A DNA stretch of 64,000 nt from SW4 sp042466115. Its GTDB lineage: Bacteria > Pseudomonadota > Alphaproteobacteria > Rhodobacterales > Rhodobacteraceae. Location of the stretch: NCBI RefSeq assembly GCF_042466115.1, contig NZ_JAXHBQ010000001.1, forward strand, positions 2,170,001-2,234,000. The letters run 5' to 3'. This document shows, piece after piece, positions 35,112 through 43,603 of this stretch (position 1 is the first letter of the stretch; each line of letters opens with the position of its first letter). Below the pieces are notes generated by a model. It was not told the DNA's origin. It saw only the letters and a list, made by a program, of their open reading frames with translations, and did no database searches. The translations under genes were made by a program, and so were the position numbers.

Positions 35112-36022
35112 CCGCCCTCAAGTTCGGCCTTCTTTTCACGAAGCGCTTTGTCAAAGGCATCAAGTTCGGCCTTGTTACGTTTCACTGCATCAGTGAAAAT
35201 CTTGACCATATAGTCCCGAAAATCCGTCTCCTTTTTGGCCTTCTTTTCAGTCAATCCTTTGGTCGGTGGTCTGTCACGTTCTTCCTGCGCGCGTTTCTCA
35301 AGCCATTTGATGTGTGCCTCAACCTTGGCGCGGTTTGCTTTCAACGCATCCTGCGTCACGCCAAGCGTGCCAAGATCGTCAGGCAACAATGGGCGCGCGG
35401 GATCGTCAAAAAGTGGCGGGATAGGATCGCCCTTCTTGGGTTTGACGCAATAGCGCTGGAAGCTGCTATCAAACTGCACTGCATAAGGAAACGACACGAA
35501 AAGGTATCCCCGCAAACGCTTGCCCGGGATGCTGAGTAGAAAGTGACGATACATGATCTTGGCATAGATGCTAAAACTGGTATCGGGCGGAAACCCCGCC
35601 TTGAACTTGGCAATCGGCACGGTGACTTTGAAACTGGCAAGTGCGGACTGGAGTGCTGTATTCAGATCACCCAAACCTGACAATCCGGCGGCCTTGGCGG
35701 CGGCCTGTGCGAACTTTTTCGCCTTCTTCGGTTGGTTCCTTGGCGGTAACTTGGGCGCGCTATGGTCTTGTTTGCTTGGAAAGAACGCGAACAGATCAGT
35801 TTCAAGCGTGATCTGGTCATTCGCATCTATGGCATAGCGTTTTTCGACCTTGTTGCGACAGTCATAAAGATAAATCGTGCGGCGGGACTTCTGGCGCAGT
35901 TCCCAATCGGCATTCTCAAGGTAGTTTCGAAAACTGTATGGCGACGGGAACAGGGTGCGCGGCGGGTCGCGCGGCTCGTATGGCGTCGCGTCGAATTCGA
36001 TGGTTCCAAGTTTGATTTTCAT
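35108..36022 (-). CDS. Orphan lysine-rich cytoplasmic protein
   Basis: A 304-residue protein of unknown family, without signal peptide or membrane segment. An N-terminal region rich in aromatic and basic residues (FRNYLENADWELRQK near 30-45) is followed by a Lys/Pro linker (about 88-105, PRNQPKKAKKF), a middle domain with RHFLLSIPGKRLRGYLFVSFPY and a charged C-terminal helix rich in Lys/Glu, likely coiled coil. Composition is less GC-rich than the flanking genes. GGGGGATC precedes the ATG at 36022, and TAG stops are shared with rlmN in CTAG. Confidence 0.7.
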   Translation of the reverse strand: MKIKLGTIEFDATPYEPRDPPRTLFPSPYSFRNYLENADWELRQKSRRTIYLYDCRNKVEKRYAIDANDQITLETDLFAFFPSKQDHSAPKLPPRNQPKKAKKFAQAAAKAAGLSGLGDLNTALQSALASFKVTVPIAKFKAGFPPDTSFSIYAKIMYRHFLLSIPGKRLRGYLFVSFPYAVQFDSSFQRYCVKPKKGDPIPPLFDDPARPLLPDDLGTLGVTQDALKANRAKVEAHIKWLEKRAQEERDRPPTKGLTEKKAKKETDFRDYMVKIFTDAVKRNKAELDAFDKALREKKAELEGG

Positions 36023-36139
36023 GATGATCCCCCAACTTGCAGCAGCATAGGGCAAAGGCGTGGATACGCAAAACGGGGCGTTTCGTGCCACCCTCCGTGG
36101 TTAACCATGCGTTCACTAGAATCGCGCCAGACTGGCCGC

Positions 36140-36343
36140 ATGGAACAGACATTGACCGTGCAGTTGAAAATCGCTGCCCCCATGGAAGAGGCATTGCGCC
36201 TTGCCGCATGGGAAGATGACACAACCCTTGGCCATTTCGTGCGCGATGCGATCGCGCGCGAAATCAGGCGGCGGCGTCAACTTCAGGCCGCCGCCGCCAA
36301 AATCCCCAATAGCGCCGCTTGCGCGCAGGCGCTGGCGTCTTAG
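36140..36343 (+). CDS. Small ribbon-helix-helix-like protein
   Basis: A 67-residue protein. Its N-terminal half fits the ribbon-helix-helix pattern of CopG/Arc DNA-binding proteins: a strand (QTLTVQLKI), helix A (APMEEALRLAAWEDD), a turn and helix B (TLGHFVRDAIAREIRRR), then a basic/alanine-rich tail. It may act as a dimeric repressor or antitoxin-like regulator, but no toxin gene is adjacent. The end overlaps the convergent dehydrogenase by 4 bp (TTAG). An alternative ATG lies at 36107. No strong ribosome site is seen. Confidence 0.6.
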   Translation: MEQTLTVQLKIAAPMEEALRLAAWEDDTTLGHFVRDAIAREIRRRRQLQAAAAKIPNSAACAQALAS

Positions 36344-37470
36344 GCCAGCAACGCGCCAGCCTCTTTGGCTGACAGCGCGGCAGGACGTTCGCAGGTGGTG
36401 GTCATGTCCACATAGGTGCGGCTTTCTGCGGCGCGCAGGATGCCTGTCATGACTTCGACCGCATGCACGGCCAGATCAATGTCGCAACGGTGCTTGCGCC
36501 CTTCTGTGATGGCCTGCGCCATATCGGCCAGTCCGGCACAGCGATAGTTGGCACGCGGTGTTCCGTTGTCATCCTGATTGGCAATCCCAAAGGGGTGATC
36601 CGTTGTCGTCAGGTTTTTGCGATCCCCGTCTTCGCCAGCGTGCCCGACATTGCCGCCAAAAAAGTTCGGGTCAGGAACGAACAGACTGCCGCTTTCGCCA
36701 TAAAGCTCCATGTTGGGATGGCTATGCGCCCAGACATCCCAGCTTGCACCCAGTGTCACGATCGCGCCGTTGTGGAACTCCAGCAGGGCGTGGATGTTGG
36801 TCGGCGTGTCCACCGGGACGGTTTCGCCATTGCGTGGCCCGTTGGAAATGGTGCGGGTCTTGAACGTGGCCGCGGCCATCGCGCTGACGGTTTTGACCGG
36901 CCCGATCAGCTGGATCAGGTTGGTCACATAATAGGGGCCGATGTCCAGAACCGGCCCCGCACCCGGCTGGAAAAAGAAATCGGGGTTCGGGTGCCAGTGT
37001 TCCATTCCGTGGCCCATCACGTGACAGGTGCCACCGATGATCTTGCCCACGTCGCCTGCATCAATCGCCGCGCGCGCCTGCTGGTGCGCGCCGCCCAGGA
37101 ATGTATCAGGGGCCGATCCAACGCGCAGACCCTTGGCCGCAGCCAGATCGCGCAGGGTTTCGCCTTCCTCAAGGGTCAGCACCAGCGGCTTTTCCGAATA
37201 GGCATGCTTGCCCGCCTCCAAAATCTGCCGCGTAACCTGATAATGCACCGCGGGGATCGTAAGGTTCACGATCACGTCGATATCATCGGCGGCCAGTAAC
37301 CCATCAACCGTTTCGGCGCGCACGCCAAACTCATCGGCACGGGCTTGCGCAACCTCCATGTTGATGTCGGCCACCGCGCGCATATCCAATGCCTTGAACA
37401 ATGGGCCAAGCCGCAAATAGGCCGCCGAGATATTTCCGCATCCAATGATGCCAACGCCAAGCTTTTCCAT
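36340..37470 (-). CDS. Gfo/Idh/MocA family oxidoreductase
   Basis: A 376-residue NAD(P)-dependent dehydrogenase. The Rossmann motif GIIGCGNISAAY is at residues 6-17, followed by the family's characteristic EKPLVLTLEEGETL near 96 and the C-terminal alpha/beta domain. Members oxidise or epimerise sugars, sugar acids and inositols. It is the last gene of the carbohydrate operon, 12 bp after the isomerase/epimerase, so it probably converts a sugar released by the GH2 enzyme or a derived keto-sugar. Confidence 0.9.
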   Translation of the reverse strand: MEKLGVGIIGCGNISAAYLRLGPLFKALDMRAVADINMEVAQARADEFGVRAETVDGLLAADDIDVIVNLTIPAVHYQVTRQILEAGKHAYSEKPLVLTLEEGETLRDLAAAKGLRVGSAPDTFLGGAHQQARAAIDAGDVGKIIGGTCHVMGHGMEHWHPNPDFFFQPGAGPVLDIGPYYVTNLIQLIGPVKTVSAMAAATFKTRTISNGPRNGETVPVDTPTNIHALLEFHNGAIVTLGASWDVWAHSHPNMELYGESGSLFVPDPNFFGGNVGHAGEDGDRKNLTTTDHPFGIANQDDNGTPRANYRCAGLADMAQAITEGRKHRCDIDLAVHAVEVMTGILRAAESRTYVDMTTTCERPAALSAKEAGALLA

Positions 37471-37482
37471 GTTCGTGATCCT

Positions 37483-38229
37483 TTAGAATTTCGCTGCTGT
37501 TTCCAGTGACCGACGCGCAAAACGCTCGTGGTCATTCGGGTTATCATGTTCGATGACAAAGTGGGTGACATTCGCGGCCGCAAGGGCTGCGGTGATCGCA
37601 GCCCAATCCATCGTGCCGTGGCCCACATCGGCCCAACCGTCCTCGTCCGCGCATTCGCCAGCGGGGGCGATATCCTTGACGTGAACCGCGACCAGCCGAT
37701 CCGCATATTTCTGTATCCATGCGGCGGGGCTTTGACCGGCGCGCTGCACCCACCCCAGATCAAGTTCAAGCGATAGCGAGGGCCCGCCCTCCATCATGGC
37801 ATCCAGCGGCATCACACCATCCGCGCCCGCCACAAGTTCAAAGTCGTGGTTGTGCCAGCCGAATTCGAGGCCCGCGTCGATGATCGGTTTCCCGGCCTTT
37901 TCCAGCCGCGCGCCAAACGCGCGCCATCCGGCCGTGTCGGTCGGGCGCTGGTCCTGTGCGATATGGGGCACAAGCACATGTTTGATACCCAAGGTCTTGG
38001 CGGTTTCGATCGCGCGCGCGGGATCGCTTTCGACCATATCAAGGCCGAAGTGGCCGGTTGGCATTTGCAGCTTTGCTGTATCAAGCTGCCGGCGCAGGCC
38101 CGCAGCATCATCATAAAGCCCGCCAAAACCTTCGACATAGGAATAGCCGAGGCGTGACAGCATCGACAGCGTATCGCCCAAAGGCGGGAAATTGCGGGAA
38201 CAGTAAAGTTGATAGGCAATCGTTGGCAT
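37483..38229 (-). CDS. Sugar phosphate isomerase/epimerase (xylose isomerase-like TIM barrel)
   Basis: A 248-residue AP-endonuclease-2-type TIM barrel (IolE/IolI group). Visible features are YQLYCSRNFPPLGDTLSML at the start, GWHNHDFEL near 125-133 and ELDLGWVQRAG near 155, then HVKD near 183-186 and FVIEHDNP near the end, which include the usual His, Glu and Asp metal ligands. AAAGGAAC lies before the ATG at 38229. It sits 16 bp after the mannosidase gene and is commonly paired with Gfo/Idh/MocA dehydrogenases, as here. Confidence 0.88.
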   Translation of the reverse strand: MPTIAYQLYCSRNFPPLGDTLSMLSRLGYSYVEGFGGLYDDAAGLRRQLDTAKLQMPTGHFGLDMVESDPARAIETAKTLGIKHVLVPHIAQDQRPTDTAGWRAFGARLEKAGKPIIDAGLEFGWHNHDFELVAGADGVMPLDAMMEGGPSLSLELDLGWVQRAGQSPAAWIQKYADRLVAVHVKDIAPAGECADEDGWADVGHGTMDWAAITAALAAANVTHFVIEHDNPNDHERFARRSLETAAKF

Positions 38230-38245
38230 GGGTGTTCCTTTCGGG

Positions 38246-40654
38246 TTAGCGGGCCATCGTGGCTGTGTGAAGATCGCGCAGGGTGAATGCGGGCGTATCG
38301 CCCCCCTGTGGTACGAATGAATATGTGAGCGGGGCATCGGGCATCAGATGCACGGCGTTGCGGTCAAACCGCCCGGCGACCGATGCCTCGAGGCTGACAA
38401 AAAACGCAGGCTTTTGTGCCGTCAGCGTGACATGCCAAACGCCGCCTTTTTCCGCGACTTTCATCGCAATCTCGGGGGCATGCAGCGCGTAATGCTTGAA
38501 CGGCTGGGGCGCATGGATATCGCTGCCGCTGGTGCCGTCAGTGGCGGCCCACGTATAAAACAACATCTCTTGCGCGCCCAGATCACCGGCTTGCACAGTC
38601 AGCACGTCAATTGCGCCACCACCAACCTTTGCATCCGCCTTGCCCAGATCGCGGGTGCTGCCATCCATCGCCAAGGCCACGGCTGTGACTGAAACACCAA
38701 CCGCGTCGGCCAGATCATTGACCCCGCGCAGCACGATTTCATCACCCACAGGCACCGCCGTTACCAACACGGGGCGGTAGAATTCGCGCGCCATGTGGTG
38801 CAGCAACTTCCAGTTGCCGCCATGATCAAGCGAAGCCCAGGAACACACGGGCCACGTATCGTTCAGCTGCCAGTAAAGCGTGCCCATGCACTGCGGCTTC
38901 AGGCTGCGCCAATGGGTCACGGCGGTCTTGATCGCCATGCCCTGCTGCACTTGAGACAGGTAAACGAAATCTTCGAACTTTTCCGGCCAGCGGAAATAGC
39001 GAAACATCGTTTCCGCAATCCGCGCGTTGCCGCCTGCGTTCTTTTGGTGGCTTTCCAGCACGGGCGCGGCGATGTTGAAATCTTCGGGCGCGGCAAACTT
39101 GCGGATTGCTGACATCGACGGATAGGACTGAAAGCCGAACTCGGAACAAAAGCGTGGGGTGACATCGCGGTAGTGAACAAAGTCACGCCCTTCGTGCCAG
39201 ACCGACCAGAAATGCATGTCGCCCTGGCCGTCCACATGCCAGCCATCGCGGAAATCCATCGGCCCAAGCGACGGGGACGAGGGCCACCAGTTCGCCGCCG
39301 GATCAACCGATTTCATCGCCGTTTCAATCGTCCGGTTCAGCCGGTCATAATTCACCAGATACCGGTCTCGGTTTTCGCGCGTTTCGGGAAACCAGCCAAG
39401 CGAGCCGACCAATTCGTTATCCCCGCACCACAGCGCAAGGCAGGCATGATGCTGGATGCGGGCGGTGTTTTCACGCACCTCGGCGGTGACGTTTTCAAGG
39501 AAGGCATCGTCAGAGGGATAGATTGAACAGGCAAACATGAAGTCCTGCCAGACCATCAGCCCCAGTTCATCGCACGCGTCATAGAAACTGTCAGGCTCGT
39601 ACCGCCCGCCGCCCCAGACACGGATCATGTTCATATGCGCATCGGCGGCGGATTGCAGCAACGCGCGCGTGTTCGCGTCAGTGATGTTGCCTTGCAGGGC
39701 GTCAGCGGGAATCCAGTTTGCACCCTTGGCAAACACATCCCGCCCGTTGACGCGAAACCCGAAGGATGCACCCGCAGCGTCTGGCTGCGTGACCAGTTCG
39801 ATACTGCGCAGTCCCACACGGCGCCCGGCGGTGACGCCACCCGCCGCGATTTCCAGATCGTGCAGGGTTTGCGGCCCTTGCCCGTTTGGCCACCATAAAC
39901 CCGGGTTCTTGACCGTCAGGCGCGCCACAGCCTTGCTATTTGCAATCACGGCGCGCGCCGATTCACCGCACAGGTTCACCTGCGCCGTTTCACCATCCAG
40001 ATGGGCGGCCTGCAGTGTCACATCAACAACTGCCGTCCCGTCCTGATGGGTCTGTTGCACCAGCACCGCATCAATCCGTGGCGCGCCATGTAGTTCCAAC
40101 CGGATATCCCCGCCGATGCCAAAAGGCGTCAGCGCGATGTTCCAGTCCCAGCCGAAATCACATTGCACCTTGCGCAACATATTGCCGTTGGGGATGGGGT
40201 TGTTGTCGGTCGAATAGGGGATGCGGAACGGATGCGCCGCTTGGCGTTTCGCGCCTTCGACCACGGGCGAATGAAAGGTGATTTCGACCGTATTCCTGCC
40301 CATCTTGGCCACATCTGACAGATCAACCCGAAAGCTGCGATGCACGTTGTCGCTTTGCAAAACAACCTGCTCGTTCCAACGGATTGTCGCCACGGTATCG
40401 ACGCCGGAAATCACCAGATCAACGCCCGTGTCCGTCAGCGTCACATCGCGCCGCACTACCCAGTCACGCTCGCCGATCCAGCGCAGATTATATTCGTTGC
40501 GCCCCCAGTAAGGGTCTGGAATATGGCCCGCCTTGTGCAGCGCCGTAATCCCGTCACAGGGCGTCACGATGTCACAGCGGTAATCGCCATTGATGTCTGT
40601 CAGTGTCCACGCGCCCATCAGATCGGCGCAAACGGACCGTTTGGCAGGTGTCAC
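38246..40654 (-). CDS. Glycoside hydrolase family 2, beta-mannosidase-like
   Basis: An 802-residue GH2 enzyme without signal peptide, so cytoplasmic. The N-terminal jelly-roll has the beta-mannosidase blocks HIPDPYWGRNEYNLRWIGERDW and CDFGWDW. The acid/base is Glu414 in WCGDNE and the nucleophile Glu505 in FCSEFGFQS, both in the catalytic TIM barrel; beta-sandwich domains follow. The expected reaction is release of mannose from non-reducing ends of beta-mannosides or manno-oligosaccharides. Its start overlaps the ATPase gene end by 4 bp, placing it in the transporter operon. Another GH2 specificity cannot be excluded. Confidence 0.9.
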   Translation of the reverse strand: MTPAKRSVCADLMGAWTLTDINGDYRCDIVTPCDGITALHKAGHIPDPYWGRNEYNLRWIGERDWVVRRDVTLTDTGVDLVISGVDTVATIRWNEQVVLQSDNVHRSFRVDLSDVAKMGRNTVEITFHSPVVEGAKRQAAHPFRIPYSTDNNPIPNGNMLRKVQCDFGWDWNIALTPFGIGGDIRLELHGAPRIDAVLVQQTHQDGTAVVDVTLQAAHLDGETAQVNLCGESARAVIANSKAVARLTVKNPGLWWPNGQGPQTLHDLEIAAGGVTAGRRVGLRSIELVTQPDAAGASFGFRVNGRDVFAKGANWIPADALQGNITDANTRALLQSAADAHMNMIRVWGGGRYEPDSFYDACDELGLMVWQDFMFACSIYPSDDAFLENVTAEVRENTARIQHHACLALWCGDNELVGSLGWFPETRENRDRYLVNYDRLNRTIETAMKSVDPAANWWPSSPSLGPMDFRDGWHVDGQGDMHFWSVWHEGRDFVHYRDVTPRFCSEFGFQSYPSMSAIRKFAAPEDFNIAAPVLESHQKNAGGNARIAETMFRYFRWPEKFEDFVYLSQVQQGMAIKTAVTHWRSLKPQCMGTLYWQLNDTWPVCSWASLDHGGNWKLLHHMAREFYRPVLVTAVPVGDEIVLRGVNDLADAVGVSVTAVALAMDGSTRDLGKADAKVGGGAIDVLTVQAGDLGAQEMLFYTWAATDGTSGSDIHAPQPFKHYALHAPEIAMKVAEKGGVWHVTLTAQKPAFFVSLEASVAGRFDRNAVHLMPDAPLTYSFVPQGGDTPAFTLRDLHTATMAR

Positions 40655-41730
40655 AGTCGCGCCTCGGTTTCTTTGTCAAACAGGGACGCCTGTGCGGGGA
40701 CGATGCCGATTCTCAGGTCATCGCCTTCGTGCACGCGGGCCTGTCCGTCCATACGGATGCGGAATGTCTTGCCGGCCACCGTGACGTGCACAAGCGTGTC
40801 CGAGCCCATCGGTTCGACCAGATCAGCCGTCACATCCATCTGGATCGGCGCATTGCTGACCAATTCGCCTGTGATGATGTGTTCGGGGCGGATGCCAATC
40901 ACGGCGGGGCCGTTGTGCACGCTTTCGCTGGCATATTCATAGCCCTCCATCGGCATCGCCACACCATCGGTGGTAAACGTGCCGTCGCGGAATTCGCCCT
41001 CCATAAAGTTCATCGAGGGCGAGCCGATAAAATCAGCCACATAGATGTTCTGCGGGCGGTTATAAATCTCGTCCGGGGTGCCAAGCTGCATGATATTGCC
41101 GCCCTTCATGATCGCGATCCGGTCGGCCAGTGTCATCGCCTCGACCTGATCATGGGTCACATAAATCATCGTGTTCTTCAGGGAGTGGTGCAGGCGTTTC
41201 AATTCAACCCGCAAATCCGCACGCAGTTTCGCATCAAGGTTGGACAGGGGTTCGTCAAACAGGAACACATCAACATCGCGCACCAATGCACGGCCAATCG
41301 CGACACGCTGGCGTTGCCCGCCCGACAGCGCACCGGGTTTGCGTTTCAGAAGTTGTTCGATCTGCAAGACTTCGGCGGCGCGGGCGACCCGTTTCGCGAT
41401 TTCGTCTTTTGGCATCTTGGCGTTTTTCAGGCCGAACGACAGGTTCCCTTCGACCGTCATCTGCGGATAAAGCGCGTAGGACTGGAACACCATGCCGATG
41501 CCGCGTTCACTGGGTTCCTTCCAGGTGACGTTCTCGCCCTTGATGAAAACCTGCCCGTCGCTGACTTCCAGCAATCCCGCGATGCAGTTCAGCAACGTTG
41601 ATTTCCCGCAGCCGGACGATCCCAGCAACACGATAAACTCGCCCTCGTTGATATCCAGGTTCAGGTCGCGCAGCACCTTTACCGAGCCGAAATTCAGGTC
41701 GAGGTTCTTGATTTGAACAGAGTGGGTCAT
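40651..41730 (-). CDS. Sugar ABC transporter ATP-binding protein (MalK/UgpC type)
   Basis: A 359-residue ATPase. Walker A GSSGCGKST is near residues 37-45, the Q-loop is in MVFQSYALYPQM, the signature is LSGGQRQRVAIGRAL and Walker B is VFLFDEPLSNLD. A C-terminal TOBE/regulatory domain (about 240-359) follows, with IGIRPEHI. These ATPases energise CUT1 carbohydrate importers. Homology begins at the ATG at 41730, although the frame is open to 41802. It lies 4 bp after the second permease and overlaps the mannosidase gene by 4 bp. Confidence 0.95.
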   Translation of the reverse strand: MTHSVQIKNLDLNFGSVKVLRDLNLDINEGEFIVLLGSSGCGKSTLLNCIAGLLEVSDGQVFIKGENVTWKEPSERGIGMVFQSYALYPQMTVEGNLSFGLKNAKMPKDEIAKRVARAAEVLQIEQLLKRKPGALSGGQRQRVAIGRALVRDVDVFLFDEPLSNLDAKLRADLRVELKRLHHSLKNTMIYVTHDQVEAMTLADRIAIMKGGNIMQLGTPDEIYNRPQNIYVADFIGSPSMNFMEGEFRDGTFTTDGVAMPMEGYEYASESVHNGPAVIGIRPEHIITGELVSNAPIQMDVTADLVEPMGSDTLVHVTVAGKTFRIRMDGQARVHEGDDLRIGIVPAQASLFDKETEARL

Positions 41731-41734
41731 AAGA

Positions 41735-42649
41735 TCAGCCTTTGACTGCGCCGGCCGCAATGCCGCGCACAAATAGTTTTCCGGAAGCGAAATAGATGAC
41801 AAGCGGCACGAGGCCGGTCAGCAATGTCGCCGCCATGTTGACGTTGTATTCCTTGACGCCCTGCACCGAATTCACGATGTTATTGAGCTGCACCGTCATC
41901 GGATAGGTTTCGGGTTTCGTGTAGATCACACCGAACAGGAAGTCGTTCCAGATGCCTGTCACCTGAAGGATCACAGCCACCACGAAGATCGGGATCGCCA
42001 TGGGCAGCATGATGCGGAAATAGATGCCCCAGAATCCGGCACCATCAACGCGGGCCGCTTTGAACAACTCCTCGGGGATGGACGTGAAATAGTTGCGGAA
42101 CAACAGCGTCAGGATCGGCATCCCGAACACCGTATGCACCAGCACCAGCCCCCAGATGCTTCCCATCAGCTTGATTTCGCGCAACAGGATCACGATCGGG
42201 TAGATCATCGTTTGATAGGGGATGAAGGCACCAAGGATCAGGATGGTAAAGAACACCTCGGATCCCTTGAATTTCCAGTTGGACAACGCATAGCCGTTCA
42301 CACTGGCAATTAGGATCGACAGCACCACAGATGGCACCAGAATCTGCACCGAATTCCAGAAACCGCGCGACAGCCCGTCACAGTTGATACCGGTGCAGGC
42401 TTCGGCCCAGGCCGTGACCCACGGCTGGAACGTCACCTCGACGGGCGGGCTGAAAATGTTGCCCAACCGGATTTCCGGCATGCCCTTGAGCGAGGTGACA
42501 ACCATCACGTAAAGCGGCAGCAGGTAGTAGATCGAGACAAGCAGCAGCGTGCCGTAAAGAAAGATGTTGTTGCGTGACAACCGGCGCCTTGGCTTGGGAC
42601 CACGCGGGCCGGTCATGTCAGTGGACGCGTGAAGAGACGTATCAGCCAT
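41735..42649 (-). CDS. Sugar ABC transporter permease (MalG type)
   Basis: A 304-residue inner-membrane permease with six membrane segments. The first spans about residues 28-50 (FLYGTLLLVSIYYLLPLYVMV). The EAA loop that contacts the ATPase is ELFKAARVDGAGFWGIYFRIMLPMAIP near 195-221. A large periplasmic loop with two Cys (EACTGINCDG) precedes TM2. It overlaps the first permease by 8 bp and the ATPase gene follows within 4 bp. Confidence 0.94.
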   Translation of the reverse strand: MADTSLHASTDMTGPRGPKPRRRLSRNNIFLYGTLLLVSIYYLLPLYVMVVTSLKGMPEIRLGNIFSPPVEVTFQPWVTAWAEACTGINCDGLSRGFWNSVQILVPSVVLSILIASVNGYALSNWKFKGSEVFFTILILGAFIPYQTMIYPIVILLREIKLMGSIWGLVLVHTVFGMPILTLLFRNYFTSIPEELFKAARVDGAGFWGIYFRIMLPMAIPIFVVAVILQVTGIWNDFLFGVIYTKPETYPMTVQLNNIVNSVQGVKEYNVNMAATLLTGLVPLVIYFASGKLFVRGIAAGAVKG

Positions 42650-43535
42650 TTTTCCGGCCTCCGAATTCAAGGTAGGCCCAGGGGATCAGGATAATGATCA
42701 CCGACACCAGCATCATCGTCGAGGCAGCAAAACCCTGCGCAAGGTTTTGCGCCTGAAACATATAGTTGATCACGTATTTCGCGGGCACTTCGGATGCGAG
42801 GCCGGGGCCACCATTCGTCTGTGCAACCACCAGATCATACAGTTTGATGATCCCGCTGGCGATCAGCACCAGCGCCGTGATGAACACGGGGCGCATCATT
42901 GGAATGACGATGCGGATGTAGGTCTTGACGGTGCCGATCCCGTCAACGCGGGCGGCCTTCCAGATGTCCTCGTCGATACCGCGCAGACCGGCCAGCATGA
43001 TCACCATGATCAGCCCCGACCCCTGCCAGATACCGGCGATCAGGATGCCGAAAATCACGATTTCGGGGTTGTTGAGCGGATCAAATGTGAAGCTTTCCCA
43101 CCCCAATCCACGCATCACACCCTGCACACCGAAATCCGGGTTCAGGATCCATTGCCATGCAAGACCCGTCACAACGAACGACAGGGCAAACGGGTAAAGA
43201 AAGATAGAGCGGAATATCGCTTCACCACGAATTTTGCGATCTAGCATCGCCGCAAGCGTAAAGCCGATCACCAGCGTCAGGATCAGCGAACAGACGCCGT
43301 AAACCGCAAGGTTGGTGATGGAAATCATCCAGCGGCTGCTGGACCAGAGGCGCTCGTATTGATCAAGCCCGACAAAGTCGAGTTTGGGCAAGAGCCGCGA
43401 GTTGGTGAAGGAATGCACAACAGTCCAAGTGGTGCCGCCGACAAAGACCACCATCGCGGTCAGGATCATCGGCACGGAGGCGATCTTGGCGTTAAGGTTC
43501 CGGAACAGCCTGCTGGGTCGCTTGCTCGCGTCCAT
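42642..43535 (-). CDS. Sugar ABC transporter permease (MalF type)
   Basis: A 297-residue permease with six predicted membrane segments, the first at about 17-38. Its EAA loop is DIWKAARVDGIGTVKTYIRIVIPMMRP near 185-211. The ATG at 43535 follows a run of five G that serves as ribosome site. An in-frame ATG at 43547 is the alternative. It is separated from the binding-protein gene by 68 bp holding a strong hairpin, which would lower permease expression relative to the binding protein. Confidence 0.94.
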   Translation of the reverse strand: MDASKRPSRLFRNLNAKIASVPMILTAMVVFVGGTTWTVVHSFTNSRLLPKLDFVGLDQYERLWSSSRWMISITNLAVYGVCSLILTLVIGFTLAAMLDRKIRGEAIFRSIFLYPFALSFVVTGLAWQWILNPDFGVQGVMRGLGWESFTFDPLNNPEIVIFGILIAGIWQGSGLIMVIMLAGLRGIDEDIWKAARVDGIGTVKTYIRIVIPMMRPVFITALVLIASGIIKLYDLVVAQTNGGPGLASEVPAKYVINYMFQAQNLAQGFAASTMMLVSVIIILIPWAYLEFGGRKNG

Positions 43536-43563
43536 CGTTACCCCCATTTGTCTAGAAAGAATT

Positions 43564-43589
43564 CGGGCCCGACGCATTGGTCGGGCCCG
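43564..43589 (-). terminator. Intercistronic hairpin between binding protein and permease genes
   Basis: A perfect 10-bp inverted repeat (CGGGCCCGAC / GTCGGGCCCG) with a 6-base loop lies 14 bp after the binding-protein stop. In the minus direction it is followed by AATTCTTTCT. It probably works as a partial terminator or 3' stabiliser that keeps binding-protein mRNA in excess, as in maltose-type operons. Confidence 0.75.
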
Positions 43590-43603
43590 CACTGCGCATG
43601 GGT

